Below, one piece after another: positions 45,819 to 53,798 of a DNA stretch of 64,000 nt. The position numbers were made by a program, and so were the translations under genes. This DNA comes from Oscillospiraceae bacterium. Its GTDB lineage: Bacteria; Bacillota; Clostridia; Oscillospirales; Acutalibacteraceae. The notes beneath the pieces are model-generated. The model had not been told where the DNA came from. It did not search any database and saw only the letters and a list, made by a program, of their open reading frames with translations. The DNA lies in assembly GCA_015066385.1 (NCBI GenBank), contig SVOJ01000001.1:310001-374000 (forward strand), read 5' to 3'. How positions within the stretch are numbered: the stretch's first letter is position 1; every line of letters starts with the position of its first letter.

Positions 45819-46772
45819 ATGGCTGTAATCAGAAAAGAAGCATACTATTCTTCCGCAAGCGGCAGAAACATGATCCGCACACTCATCTGGCAGGACGATG
45901 AAATTGCCCCCGTTGCCGTGGTGCAGATTGCACACGGTGTGATGGAACACATCGGCAGATATGATGAATTTGCAAGATTTCTTGCAGGTCTTGGCTTTGT
46001 TGTGTGCGGCAATGACCATCTCGGACACGGAAAAAGCGTTGCGGATGAAAGCGAACTCGGCTATATTGACGAAGAAGACGGTTATGTTTATATTGTGCGT
46101 GATATGAACACGCTTTATAAGATCATGCACAAGCGTTTTGCAGATCTTCCGTATTTTCTGTTCGGCCACAGCCTCGGCTCCTTCCTTGCCAAAATCTATG
46201 CCGCCAATTTCGGACATGAACTTGCAGGACTGATTCTCTGCGGCACGGGACTTCTGCCGCCCGTTGTATCCATGTTTGACGGTGCGCTGGAAGATATCGT
46301 AAGCAGACTCGGCGGTGCAGGTTCGCAGTTGCAGTTTATTAACAACTTGACGGGGAAGGTGTCCGCCAAAGCCTATGGCGAAGATGATGAATTCGCATGG
46401 CTTTCCCTGAACAAGGAAAACCGTGAAGAATACCGCAATGATCCCCTTTGCGGCTTTGCACTCAAAAACGCAGGTACAAAGAATGTTGCCATGATCGGTA
46501 TCAAAGGTTGCGATCCCAAATGGGCAGAACAGATTCCCGAAGACCTTCCCGTGATGCTGATTTCGGGTGCAAAAGACCCTGTTGGCATGAACGGAAAAGG
46601 GGTGCTCGATCTTTCCGATCAGTTGGTTACGGCAGGGCATGACCCCGTTGTCATTCTGTATCCTGTAGACCGCCATGAAATTCTGCATGAAGACGACAAA
46701 GAACGTGTGTTTGCAGATGTTGCCAACTTCCTGAAAGCCTGCTTGCAGGGCGTTTCGTTCTACGATCTGTGA
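45819..46772 (+). CDS. Alpha/beta-hydrolase (monoglyceride lipase / lysophospholipase-like)
   Basis: 317 residues. Serine-hydrolase signature FGHSLGSF with nucleophile Ser near 115, oxyanion region VQIAHGVMEHIGRYDEFA, Asp in ISGAKDPVG and a C-terminal catalytic His in DRHEILHE. It matches the COG2267 lysophospholipase group. SD GGAGG precedes the ATG. Its stop overlaps the start of the next gene, so it is translated together with the DUF1624 protein. Confidence 0.9.
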   Translation: MAVIRKEAYYSSASGRNMIRTLIWQDDEIAPVAVVQIAHGVMEHIGRYDEFARFLAGLGFVVCGNDHLGHGKSVADESELGYIDEEDGYVYIVRDMNTLYKIMHKRFADLPYFLFGHSLGSFLAKIYAANFGHELAGLILCGTGLLPPVVSMFDGALEDIVSRLGGAGSQLQFINNLTGKVSAKAYGEDDEFAWLSLNKENREEYRNDPLCGFALKNAGTKNVAMIGIKGCDPKWAEQIPEDLPVMLISGAKDPVGMNGKGVLDLSDQLVTAGHDPVVILYPVDRHEILHEDDKERVFADVANFLKACLQGVSFYDL

Positions 46773-47536
46773 TGACGTTAAGAAAAAACAAAAACGGACG
46801 GTATCCGCTGTTTGATACCGTCCGCGGGTTGTGTATTGCGGGCATGGTGCTTTACCATGCCCTTTTTGACTGTGTATATATGTTCGGACTGTTCGATATT
46901 TCCGCGGAAATGATGCAACCTGTTTTGTATATCCGCGATTTCGGTTGTATGCTGTTTGTTCTGCTTGCGGGCATGTGTGAACATTTCGGAAAACAAAAAT
47001 ACAAACGAGCCGTCATGTTGCTTTTGCTCGGTGCGGTTATCAGTCTGATTTCTTGTCTGTTTATGCCGCAACAGCCTGTTATGTTTGGCGTTTTAACATT
47101 TTTAGGATTCGCTTCCATCCTTTTGCAACCGCTGAAAAAGTTCATATTGAGATACAATTACTTCATCACACGAATGTTGTTGCTTGCCATATTTCTTCTC
47201 TTATTTAATGCCGCATACGGTACATTCGGAGTGTTCGGATTGCATTTCGGTACATTGCCCGATGTTTTGTATGCCAATACCTTGACGGCAATTTTAGGCT
47301 TTCCGCCCGCAGATTTTGCATCCTCCGATTATTTTCCGATCATCCCGTGGATGTTTTTGTATCTGTTCGGATTTTGCCTGTATCCTGTTTTGCAGAAAAG
47401 CAAAATGTTTGAAAAGATTTCCGCAATCAATATACAACCGTTTTCCTTTATCGGTCGGTATTCGCTATGGTTTTATCTCGCACACCAGCCGGTTATTATG
47501 ACAATGTTATTTGCAATATCTGAATTCATAAAATAA
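46772..47536 (+). CDS. DUF1624/heparan-alpha-glucosaminide acetyltransferase-like membrane protein
   Basis: 254 residues from ATG 46772, overlapping the lipase stop (TGATG). The N-terminal RYPLFDTVRGLCIAGMVLYHALFD is the family motif with the acetyl-accepting His in LYHALFD. About seven membrane helices follow, ending with SLWFYLAHQPVI. The related eukaryotic HGSNAT transfers acetyl groups to glucosamine across a membrane; here the acceptor is unknown. Confidence 0.85.
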   Translation: MTLRKNKNGRYPLFDTVRGLCIAGMVLYHALFDCVYMFGLFDISAEMMQPVLYIRDFGCMLFVLLAGMCEHFGKQKYKRAVMLLLLGAVISLISCLFMPQQPVMFGVLTFLGFASILLQPLKKFILRYNYFITRMLLLAIFLLLFNAAYGTFGVFGLHFGTLPDVLYANTLTAILGFPPADFASSDYFPIIPWMFLYLFGFCLYPVLQKSKMFEKISAINIQPFSFIGRYSLWFYLAHQPVIMTMLFAISEFIK

Positions 47537-47564
47537 CAGCACCCGACTTTTGCCGGATGCTGTT
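47534..47564. terminator. Terminator between DUF1624 gene and beta-lactamase-fold gene
   Basis: AACAGCACCCG and CGGATGCTGTT pair with one mismatch around an AT-rich loop. It overlaps the end of the DUF1624 gene. Confidence 0.65.
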
Positions 47565-47567
47565 TGC

Positions 47568-48449
47568 TTATATTTCAGCTAATACCTTTTCAAATGCTTC
47601 CAAAAATCTGTCATTGCGGTCGTTGCCGCCCTCCGAGCAGTAACCGTGCCAGGATATGCCGACACGCTTTGATTTTGAATAGGCAACCATCTGTCCTCTT
47701 CCACCTGTCTTCACGAAAATGTCGGTTTCTCTGAACGGTGTCCATGCGTAGTCGTTTTGTGCCGAGCGGTCGATCCAATCTTTTGATATGATTTGTTTGC
47801 CGTTGCAAATGCCTTTGTTTGCATAAAGATACGCAAATCTTGCCATGTCGTCACTGCGGGCATACAAAGCTCCACCGCCGATGGGATGTCCTTGCGGGCA
47901 ACAACCAAAAGCACATTCGTGGAAACCGATGGGATTTAAAAGTCTTTCAAGCAGGAATTTATCAGCAGTCTGACCGCTGACAGCATGAATGATGCGGGAA
48001 AGAATATAGTATGCAGCATCGGAATACTGTCTGAATGTGCCGGGTTCATGCACAAGTTTTACGGAGAAGATGTGTTTTAAAAAGTCATCCCCGATATTAT
48101 CTCTTGAATCGGGCTCATCAATTCCTTTTAATCCGCTGCCTTCGCCGAGTCCCATTTTATGCTGCAGTGCAAATTCCACCGTTACGCGGTTCCAACGCTC
48201 ATCGATCTGTGCTGGCAGATCTTCCGAATTAAAAAAGGACAGAATGCAATCATTCAAACTCAATTTGTTTTCATCACGCAGAATGCCGATGCCTGCGGCA
48301 ATAATTGCCTTTGTTGCGGAATGGCTGTTATTGCACTCGTTTGAATCTGTATTGCGATGCCATTCCACGCCGTCAGCCGAAGCAATGCCGACATCGAACA
48401 GGGGATGCCCGTCTTCGGGAATGTAAGACAAAAATTTCTCCATTAACAT
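47568..48449 (-). CDS. Beta-lactamase-fold serine hydrolase (esterase / DD-peptidase-like)
   Basis: 293 residues. SxxK motif SATK (S44, K47) and a YSDAAY segment that takes the Y-x-N place; the third motif seems to be TGGRGQM near 255. There is no signal peptide, unlike true beta-lactamases, so it is probably a cytosolic esterase of the class C family (DUF302x/EstB-like). SD AGAGGT lies 8 nt before ATG 48449. It is a single gene, divergent from the SGNH hydrolase. Confidence 0.85.
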   Translation of the reverse strand: MLMEKFLSYIPEDGHPLFDVGIASADGVEWHRNTDSNECNNSHSATKAIIAAGIGILRDENKLSLNDCILSFFNSEDLPAQIDERWNRVTVEFALQHKMGLGEGSGLKGIDEPDSRDNIGDDFLKHIFSVKLVHEPGTFRQYSDAAYYILSRIIHAVSGQTADKFLLERLLNPIGFHECAFGCCPQGHPIGGGALYARSDDMARFAYLYANKGICNGKQIISKDWIDRSAQNDYAWTPFRETDIFVKTGGRGQMVAYSKSKRVGISWHGYCSEGGNDRNDRFLEAFEKVLAEI

Positions 48450-48517
48450 AAACTCATACCTCTTGATGTGTTCTTAATTATACTATAAATTGTTATAATC
48501 GGAATGTCAATATTGTG

Positions 48518-48546
48518 TTGACTCATACTCTTGAAAGTGTTAAAAT
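48518..48546 (+). promoter_or_regulatory. Promoter of the SGNH hydrolase gene
   Basis: TTGACT (48518-48523), 17 bp and TAAAAT (48541-48546). Confidence 0.75.
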
Positions 48547-48570
48547 ATAAACCAAAAGGAGGTAATTTCT

Positions 48571-49194
48571 ATGAAAACAATTCTTTTTCAGGGCGATTCC
48601 ATAACCGATGTCGGCCGTTCCAGAAGCAATGACAATGAAAGAGGACTTGGTTATCCGCATCTTGTTTCTGCAAGACTCGGTCTTGACAATCCCGAAGAAT
48701 ATAACTTCATCAACCGCGGCATCAGCGGCAACCGCATTGTGGATGTTTATGCCAGAATCAAATGCGACATTACCAATCTGCAACCCGATTTTTTGTCCAT
48801 TCTCATTGGTATCAATGATGTCTGGCATGAACTCGGCTGCCGGAACGGTGTTCCTGCTGAGAAATTTGAAAAAATTTATTCCATGCTCATTGAAGAAATC
48901 AAGGATGCATGCCCCGATATTAAGATTATGCTGATGGAACCGTTTGTTCTGCCCGGGCCTGCAACGGTTGAACATTGGGAATACTTTGAAAGTGAAACCA
49001 AACTTCGTGCAGAAGCGGTCAAACGCATTGCCGAAAAATATGACCTCGCATTTTTGCCTTTGCAGAATTTGCTTGATGAAGCCTGTGAAAAAGCACCCGC
49101 CGTCTACTGGCTGGCCGACGGTGTGCATCCCACTGCATTCGGTCATGAACTCATTGCCCGTGAGTGGTGCAAAAAGTTTGAGGAAATGCAATAA
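48571..49194 (+). CDS. SGNH/GDSL-family esterase
   Basis: 207 residues with block I FQGDSITDVGRS (catalytic Ser), block II Gly in NRGISGNRI, block III Asn in IGINDVWHE and block V DGVHPTAFGH (Asp/His). The compact size and lack of a signal peptide suit an intracellular carbohydrate acetyl-esterase (CE2/CE3-like) or lysophospholipase. AAAGGAGG is a strong SD. The next gene overlaps the stop by 1 nt. Confidence 0.92.
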   Translation: MKTILFQGDSITDVGRSRSNDNERGLGYPHLVSARLGLDNPEEYNFINRGISGNRIVDVYARIKCDITNLQPDFLSILIGINDVWHELGCRNGVPAEKFEKIYSMLIEEIKDACPDIKIMLMEPFVLPGPATVEHWEYFESETKLRAEAVKRIAEKYDLAFLPLQNLLDEACEKAPAVYWLADGVHPTAFGHELIAREWCKKFEEMQ

Positions 49195-49823
49195 TGGCAT
49201 TGCAAGATTATATTGCCGGCTATATATCAGGTTTTGATTTTTCATTCAGCCGACAAATTAGAACCGAGGTCAGTGGTGTTTGTATTCAGATTTCTGTTGC
49301 AGAGTATCGGAGAGAACATACCCACCGCCAAAAAGCAGATGTAATTCTTTCAAAAGGCGGAATGCAATATGAATGTGAATGCATTGAAGAACATAATTGG
49401 GATGAACTGTTTTATCCTGTGACTTTTAGCGGACAGAACTTTCTTTGTTTTCGCAAAACGCTGTACGGTTTTACATTGCTGGATGCTGAAACACTCACGG
49501 AAGTGTATGATTATTTTCCTGAAAAGGTACAACATGGGGAGGAGTCATTCATTGTCTGCGATGCGTATACATTCGGTGATTTTTTAATCTTTGACGGCTG
49601 TTATTGGGCTTGTCCGTGTGAAGTGTTTGCTTTTGATTATAAAAATCAATTATCCGCTAATGTTTCAATGTATGTTGGAATGTGGTCGGTTGATTCCTGT
49701 AAAATCGAAAATAATCGGCTTGTGCTTGACGGTACGGATGAGGATGATATACCTTTGCATTTCTCACTTTCTTTGGATGATATATTGCAATGTTTTAATG
49801 ATGTTGCAAGCAATGAATTTTAA
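49194..49823 (+). CDS. Protein of unknown function, coupled to the SGNH esterase
   Basis: 209 residues starting inside the esterase stop codon (TAATG), so translation is coupled. It is soluble, rich in Cys, Tyr and Phe, with many beta strands (for example DAETLTEVYDYFPEKV and DFLIFDGCYWACPCEV). The fold may be a beta-propeller-like or WD-type sheet, but I cannot assign a family. Base composition is more AT-rich than its upstream neighbour. Confidence 0.75.
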   Translation: MALQDYIAGYISGFDFSFSRQIRTEVSGVCIQISVAEYRREHTHRQKADVILSKGGMQYECECIEEHNWDELFYPVTFSGQNFLCFRKTLYGFTLLDAETLTEVYDYFPEKVQHGEESFIVCDAYTFGDFLIFDGCYWACPCEVFAFDYKNQLSANVSMYVGMWSVDSCKIENNRLVLDGTDEDDIPLHFSLSLDDILQCFNDVASNEF

Positions 49824-49832
49824 GCAAAATGA

Positions 49833-49872
49833 AACCGCACAGAATCAAAATGGTTCCGTGCGGTTGTTTTTT
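49833..49872 (+). terminator. Terminator after the SGNH / unknown operon
   Basis: AACCGCAC (49833-49840) pairs with GTGCGGTT (49858-49865), then six to seven T residues. Confidence 0.85.
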
Positions 49873-50584
49873 ATTCGTTGATTGCCTTGCTGAAAAGGCT
49901 AAGGTTTTCTTTGTCTGTCAGGCAGAATTCTTTAAAATTCTGCATCTTGTCGAAGAACCAAACCTCGCCGCCGTCATTGCCGTGCATGGTGCTCCATTTA
50001 CCGTCATCGTAAATGAGTGCTGCTCCGTTGTCGCATGCAGTGGCTGATAAATCCTGCTCAGCAACACGGACGGAGAATTTGTGCCAGTTTTCGTTTTCGT
50101 AATGCGGACAGTGGCAACCGGGAAGAATACCGATGCAATCCACAAAAATAAAGGAATGATCTTCGGCACAGTCGTCGTAACCGCGTTCAAACCAACACAT
50201 CGCCCCCGAACTGTAACCAGATAAAACAATGCCTTTTTCAAAAGCCTGCTTGAGATAGAGATCAGCTTTACTCTTTTTGAATGTGTTCATCAGAAATGCA
50301 AGATGACCGCCGCCGGCATAAATAATATCCGCACCGAGGATGGTGTCTTTTATGTATTCTTCAGTCAACGATTCATCGGAAAGGCACAGTGTTGTTACAC
50401 TGCATCCGACTTCTTGGAGCATAAAAATTTCGCCGTCATCTTCGCTCCAGTTGTCAAAACTTGCGGTGGGCAGAAAAACCGCTTTCGGATTTTCTTTGCC
50501 TGTCATTTCTGCAATTTTCTCAAAGATATTCTTAATTTCGCCGTCGCCGTAATAACCGCCGCCGATTGCTACAATTTTTCCCAT
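49871..50584 (-). CDS. Peptidase S51 family protein (dipeptidase E-like)
   Basis: 237 residues. N-terminal AIGGGYYGDGEI and the central nucleophile elbow SGYSSGAMCWF (S125) are those of PepE/cyanophycinase-type peptidases, with the expected DxxG and His-rich CHCPHYE region. Acting on Asp-X dipeptides is known for PepE; this group may differ. It lies 3 nt downstream of the ABC ATPase gene and on the same strand, so it is part of the importer operon and may process what is imported. Confidence 0.88.
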   Translation of the reverse strand: MGKIVAIGGGYYGDGEIKNIFEKIAEMTGKENPKAVFLPTASFDNWSEDDGEIFMLQEVGCSVTTLCLSDESLTEEYIKDTILGADIIYAGGGHLAFLMNTFKKSKADLYLKQAFEKGIVLSGYSSGAMCWFERGYDDCAEDHSFIFVDCIGILPGCHCPHYENENWHKFSVRVAEQDLSATACDNGAALIYDDGKWSTMHGNDGGEVWFFDKMQNFKEFCLTDKENLSLFSKAINE

Positions 50585-50587
50585 TTT

Positions 50588-51163
50588 TTACTCCTTCGGA
50601 TTGATGATTGTATCTGTAAAAAATTGTGCTTCGTCTTTATCGTGTGTAATCAGAAGCACCGTTTTACCTTGTGTCATTTCTTTCACGGTCTGCATGGTCG
50701 CTTCTTTGGTCTGCTCGTCAAGTCCTTTGAACGGCTCGTCGAGCACAAGAAAATCATATTCCGCACACAAGGCTCTTGCCAAGGCTACACGCCTTTTCAT
50801 TCCGCCGCTTAAAGACCGCACCTGTGTTTTCAGATCTTTTTCAAGACCTAATCTGCAAAGTATGTTTTTTGCCTTTTCTTTGTCTGCTTTATTTTTGCAC
50901 ACGGCTTGCACATTTGTCAAGGCAGAATAATTTTCACTCAACCTGTCTTCCTGAAAAACCGCACTTTTGTGTTGGGTCAATCCTGTTATTGTGCCGCTGT
51001 CAGGCTGTTCGAGGGCGAGCAGAATGTTTGCAAGAGTCGTTTTTCCGATTCCGGAAGCACCCATCAGTGCCGTGGTTTTTCCCGCTTCAATGGTGGCATT
51101 GAAATTTTGCAGAACCTGTTTTTCACCGTAAGATTTGCAAAGATCGGTAATTACAATATTCAT
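50588..51163 (-). CDS. ABC transporter ATP-binding protein (SsuB/TauB-like)
   Basis: 191 residues, about 50 fewer than typical SsuB/TauB, yet it keeps Walker A (GASGIGKTT), the Q-loop region, signature LSGGMKRRVALARA, Walker B FLVLDEPF and the switch His in LLITHDKDEA. It energises the importer formed with the next two genes. It overlaps the permease gene by 4 nt. The truncated C-terminus lacks only the variable tail. Confidence 0.93.
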   Translation of the reverse strand: MNIVITDLCKSYGEKQVLQNFNATIEAGKTTALMGASGIGKTTLANILLALEQPDSGTITGLTQHKSAVFQEDRLSENYSALTNVQAVCKNKADKEKAKNILCRLGLEKDLKTQVRSLSGGMKRRVALARALCAEYDFLVLDEPFKGLDEQTKEATMQTVKEMTQGKTVLLITHDKDEAQFFTDTIINPKE

Positions 51164-51930
51164 ATTTTTTTCTCCAATCCTGCAAAAATTACCTTGAGGA
51201 CAGCCAAGAACAGTTTTTCAATGCCGACACTCAGAATTACGATAATCAGTGTCCACGCAAACAGATCTTTTGAATCGAAATACAACTTTGCATAATACAG
51301 CATTTCACCGATTGATTCTTTCGGAATGCCGATGACTTCTGCCGCAATACCTGCTTTCCATGCAAGCCCCATACCCGTTGAACAAGCGGACAGCAAAAAA
51401 GGTTTGACAGCAGGTAAACGCACAAGCAGAAAGCGTTTAAATAGCGAAAAATGAAACAGGTTTGCACATTGCAACATTTTCGGATCCGTGTTTTTGTAGC
51501 CTTGCAGAAGATTGTTGTACAAGATCGGCAAAGCCATCAAAAAAGAAATGAATACAGATAATTTATTACCGCTTAACCATATCAGGCTTATGACGATAAA
51601 GGATGCAACGGGTACCGTTTTGACGGTCAGAAGAAACGGACGGAAAAAGATTTCGAGTACGGGAAATCTGCCTGCTGCGGCTGAAAGAATGATAGCCGTT
51701 ACCAATGCAAGAAAGAATCCGCCGACTATATGTCCCGTAGATCGGAAAACGGTTGTTGAAAAAGTTTCCGATTGCAACAATTCAAATACCCGTTTGAGTA
51801 CCTGCAGGGGAGATGCAATCAAAACATCCGCATCAATCCAAAGCGATGCCGCCTGCCACAGAAAAATGGCAAGCAGCACCGCTGAAATGTTCAGTATTAT
51901 TTTTTTTACATCAATAGCAGAAGTCTTCAC
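51160..51930 (-). CDS. ABC transporter permease (SsuC/TauC-like)
   Basis: 256 residues with about six membrane segments and the EAA-type loop MLQCANLFHFSLFKRFLLVRLP. It probably starts at GTG 51930 within the end of the substrate-binding gene, so translation is coupled. The family imports sulfonates, nitrate, taurine, thiamine precursors or similar small molecules. Sequence does not fix the ligand. Confidence 0.92.
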   Translation of the reverse strand: MKTSAIDVKKIILNISAVLLAIFLWQAASLWIDADVLIASPLQVLKRVFELLQSETFSTTVFRSTGHIVGGFFLALVTAIILSAAAGRFPVLEIFFRPFLLTVKTVPVASFIVISLIWLSGNKLSVFISFLMALPILYNNLLQGYKNTDPKMLQCANLFHFSLFKRFLLVRLPAVKPFLLSACSTGMGLAWKAGIAAEVIGIPKESIGEMLYYAKLYFDSKDLFAWTLIIVILSVGIEKLFLAVLKVIFAGLEKKI

Positions 51931-52939
51931 CGGGGAGATTTCCTCCGATCGAGGCAGGATTTTGATTATAAAGGATGGTAAGGTAAGAAGTCAGAGCTTC
52001 TTTCATTTCTTCACCGTCAAGGAAAACAATGTTGCACTGCGGAATGGCAATTTTTGCAACTGCGGCGGCGAAAATGTCGAATTTTTCAACAAGCACTGCG
52101 GCAGCTTCCACGTTGTTGTTAACGTAATCAACGCTCTGTTTGTATTCATCAAGGAATGCGGTAACGGCATCGGGATTATTTTCAATGAATTCATTTCTTG
52201 CAACCACAACACCCGTTACAAGTTTGCTGCCGTTGTCAAGTTTGTTCCATTCATCATTCAGATTGATGGCGGTACGAAGTCCTTCCACTTTCTGCGAGGC
52301 AACCGTAACATAGGGCTGGGGAAGAAGGGCAATGCCGTCTTCGGCAGTTGCAAGTACGCTTACGATTTCCGTGGCTTCACTGCGGAATTCAATAGTTACA
52401 TCGTTATCGGGGTCAATGCCGTTTTCGGTCAGCAGATAGCGAAGGCTGTATTCGGGGGTGGTGCCTTTGCCTGTTGCATAAATGGTTTTGCCTTTCAGGT
52501 CAGCAAGGCTGTTGACGGAATCGCCTTTTTCCACAATGTAAAGCACACCGAGGGTGTTGACAGCAAGAACACTGACAGCACCGTTGGTCTTGTTGTAAAG
52601 CACGCTTGCAAGGTTTGCGGGCACTGCGGCAATATCAAGTTCACCTTTAATCAGTTTCGGTGCGATTTCATCGGCTGTACCTGCAATGGTGAATGCATAT
52701 TTACCGCTTTCAGTGTTGTCTTCCATGATCTTTACCATGCCGATCGAAGTCGGTCCCTTCATGCCTGCAACACGGATGGTTGTCACGTCAGACGGTGTCA
52801 CATTTTCAACTGCATCTGCAGGGGTGACAACATCGGAATCGGAAACTTTTTCCGTCGGATCATTGGTGGTTTGCGTGCAAGCGGCAAATGCCGTCAGCAT
52901 CAGAATGAGGGAAAGAATGAGTGCCAAATACTTTTTCAT
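51911..52939 (-). CDS. ABC transporter substrate-binding lipoprotein (SsuA/TauA/ThiY-like)
   Basis: 342 residues. A signal peptide ends with lipobox AFAAC and a Thr/Asp/Val-rich linker follows. The NMT1/THI5-like periplasmic binding fold runs from about residue 52, with motifs GPTSIGMVKIM, GELDIAAVPANLA and GTTPEYSLRYLLTENGIDP. It presents its ligand to the permease at the cell surface. The Crp/Fnr gene is directly upstream and a dyad covers its promoter. Confidence 0.92.
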   Translation of the reverse strand: MKKYLALILSLILMLTAFAACTQTTNDPTEKVSDSDVVTPADAVENVTPSDVTTIRVAGMKGPTSIGMVKIMEDNTESGKYAFTIAGTADEIAPKLIKGELDIAAVPANLASVLYNKTNGAVSVLAVNTLGVLYIVEKGDSVNSLADLKGKTIYATGKGTTPEYSLRYLLTENGIDPDNDVTIEFRSEATEIVSVLATAEDGIALLPQPYVTVASQKVEGLRTAINLNDEWNKLDNGSKLVTGVVVARNEFIENNPDAVTAFLDEYKQSVDYVNNNVEAAAVLVEKFDIFAAAVAKIAIPQCNIVFLDGEEMKEALTSYLTILYNQNPASIGGNLPGEDFCY

Positions 52940-52977
52940 GTTTGTTTTTCTCCTGTGTTAATATTTTTTTCATCTGT

Positions 52978-53006
52978 ATTATAACAGGAGAAATTGTAAA
53001 AGTATG
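52978..53006 (-). promoter_or_regulatory. Activator-type promoter of the ABC importer
   Basis: A perfect minus-strand TATAAT (plus 52978-52983) lacks a good -35; the hexamer 17 bp upstream is CATACT (53001-53006). The palindrome at 53005-53020 overlaps this -35 position. Confidence 0.7.
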
Positions 53007-53020
53007 TTGCATTTGCAACA
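53005..53020. promoter_or_regulatory. Putative Crp/Fnr-type operator
   Basis: TGTTGCATTTGCAACA is an inverted repeat with 7-bp arms and a 2-bp centre. With a start predicted near 52971 its centre is about 41.5 bp upstream, the usual place for class II Crp-family activation. Confidence 0.7.
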
Positions 53021-53030
53021 AAATTGAATT

Positions 53031-53684
53031 TTATTTTCTGATTAAAGTGATTTCATCTTTGTTAATTTTGATGATATTGTCGTTTTGCATTTTGTGCAAT
53101 TCCCGTGACAGTGCACTTCGTTCCGTGCCTATGTACGAAGCAAGGGATGCACGGTCAAGCGATAGTGTGAACGTGTCGCCTTTGGTGCGGTTGGCGCATT
53201 GTGAAAAATAAGTGATGAGTTTATCTCGGATTGTAAATTTCGACAAAACCTGAATGCGGTTATTCATATCAAGTGCACGGTTTGCCAGCAGTGCGATAAA
53301 ACGGTTGCGCAATGCACAGGAGATTGAACAATTGCAATCATCCTGCAAGCGTTCACAATGCAACCACAGGATGTCCGTGTTTTGTGTTGCAATGATGTAA
53401 ACAGGCTCATTGCGCTGTAAAAAACACAAGGATTCTCCGAATGTATCCCCCTGTTGTGCACTGCTCATAACAAGGCAGTTGCCGTCAAAATCATCCATAT
53501 AAACGGTTATGCTGCCATTGAGAACCAAGCCGAATGCGGATAACTGTGTATCGGTTTTTTTTATGATTTCATTTTTATTGTAATGTGCCTCTTGTGCAGA
53601 AAAAAACGCGAGAGCCTGTTGTATTTCTTCTGCGGTCATGTTCTGAAATAATTTTGTGGTTTTTAAAAAATCAAATAAAAACAT
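53031..53684 (-). CDS. Crp/Fnr-family transcription regulator
   Basis: 217 residues from ATG 53684 (GAGGG 6 nt upstream; ATG 53690 touches the SD). An N-terminal cyclic-nucleotide-binding-like beta roll (about 10-125, with GDTFGE) and long dimer helix are followed by a winged helix with SLASYIGTERSALSRELHKM as recognition element. Cys residues (CEHLQDDCNCSISC-like stretch) occur after the beta roll but do not match the Fnr iron-sulfur pattern fully. It very likely controls the importer downstream through the adjacent dyad. Confidence 0.9.
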   Translation of the reverse strand: MFLFDFLKTTKLFQNMTAEEIQQALAFFSAQEAHYNKNEIIKKTDTQLSAFGLVLNGSITVYMDDFDGNCLVMSSAQQGDTFGESLCFLQRNEPVYIIATQNTDILWLHCERLQDDCNCSISCALRNRFIALLANRALDMNNRIQVLSKFTIRDKLITYFSQCANRTKGDTFTLSLDRASLASYIGTERSALSRELHKMQNDNIIKINKDEITLIRK

Positions 53685-53739
53685 AAACATCCCTCATAAG
53701 TATTATTTTATATTTTCAGGAATTTGTCAATACAAATTC

Positions 53740-53768
53740 TTGCTTTTTCAAAATTGATATGGTATATT
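53740..53768 (+). promoter_or_regulatory. Promoter of the metallophosphoesterase gene
   Basis: TTGCTT (53740-53745), 17 bp and TATATT (53763-53768), 30 bp before the start at 53799. Confidence 0.6.
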
Positions 53769-53798
53769 GAATTTACTAATAAAACGGAGGTTTTCAGT

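Noticed and set aside
44733-46688. 651-residue minus-strand ORF opposite the GH13 and lipase genes
   Set aside because: It lies wholly antisense to two genes with full catalytic motifs, has no SD or family motif, and arises from codon bias on the coding strand.
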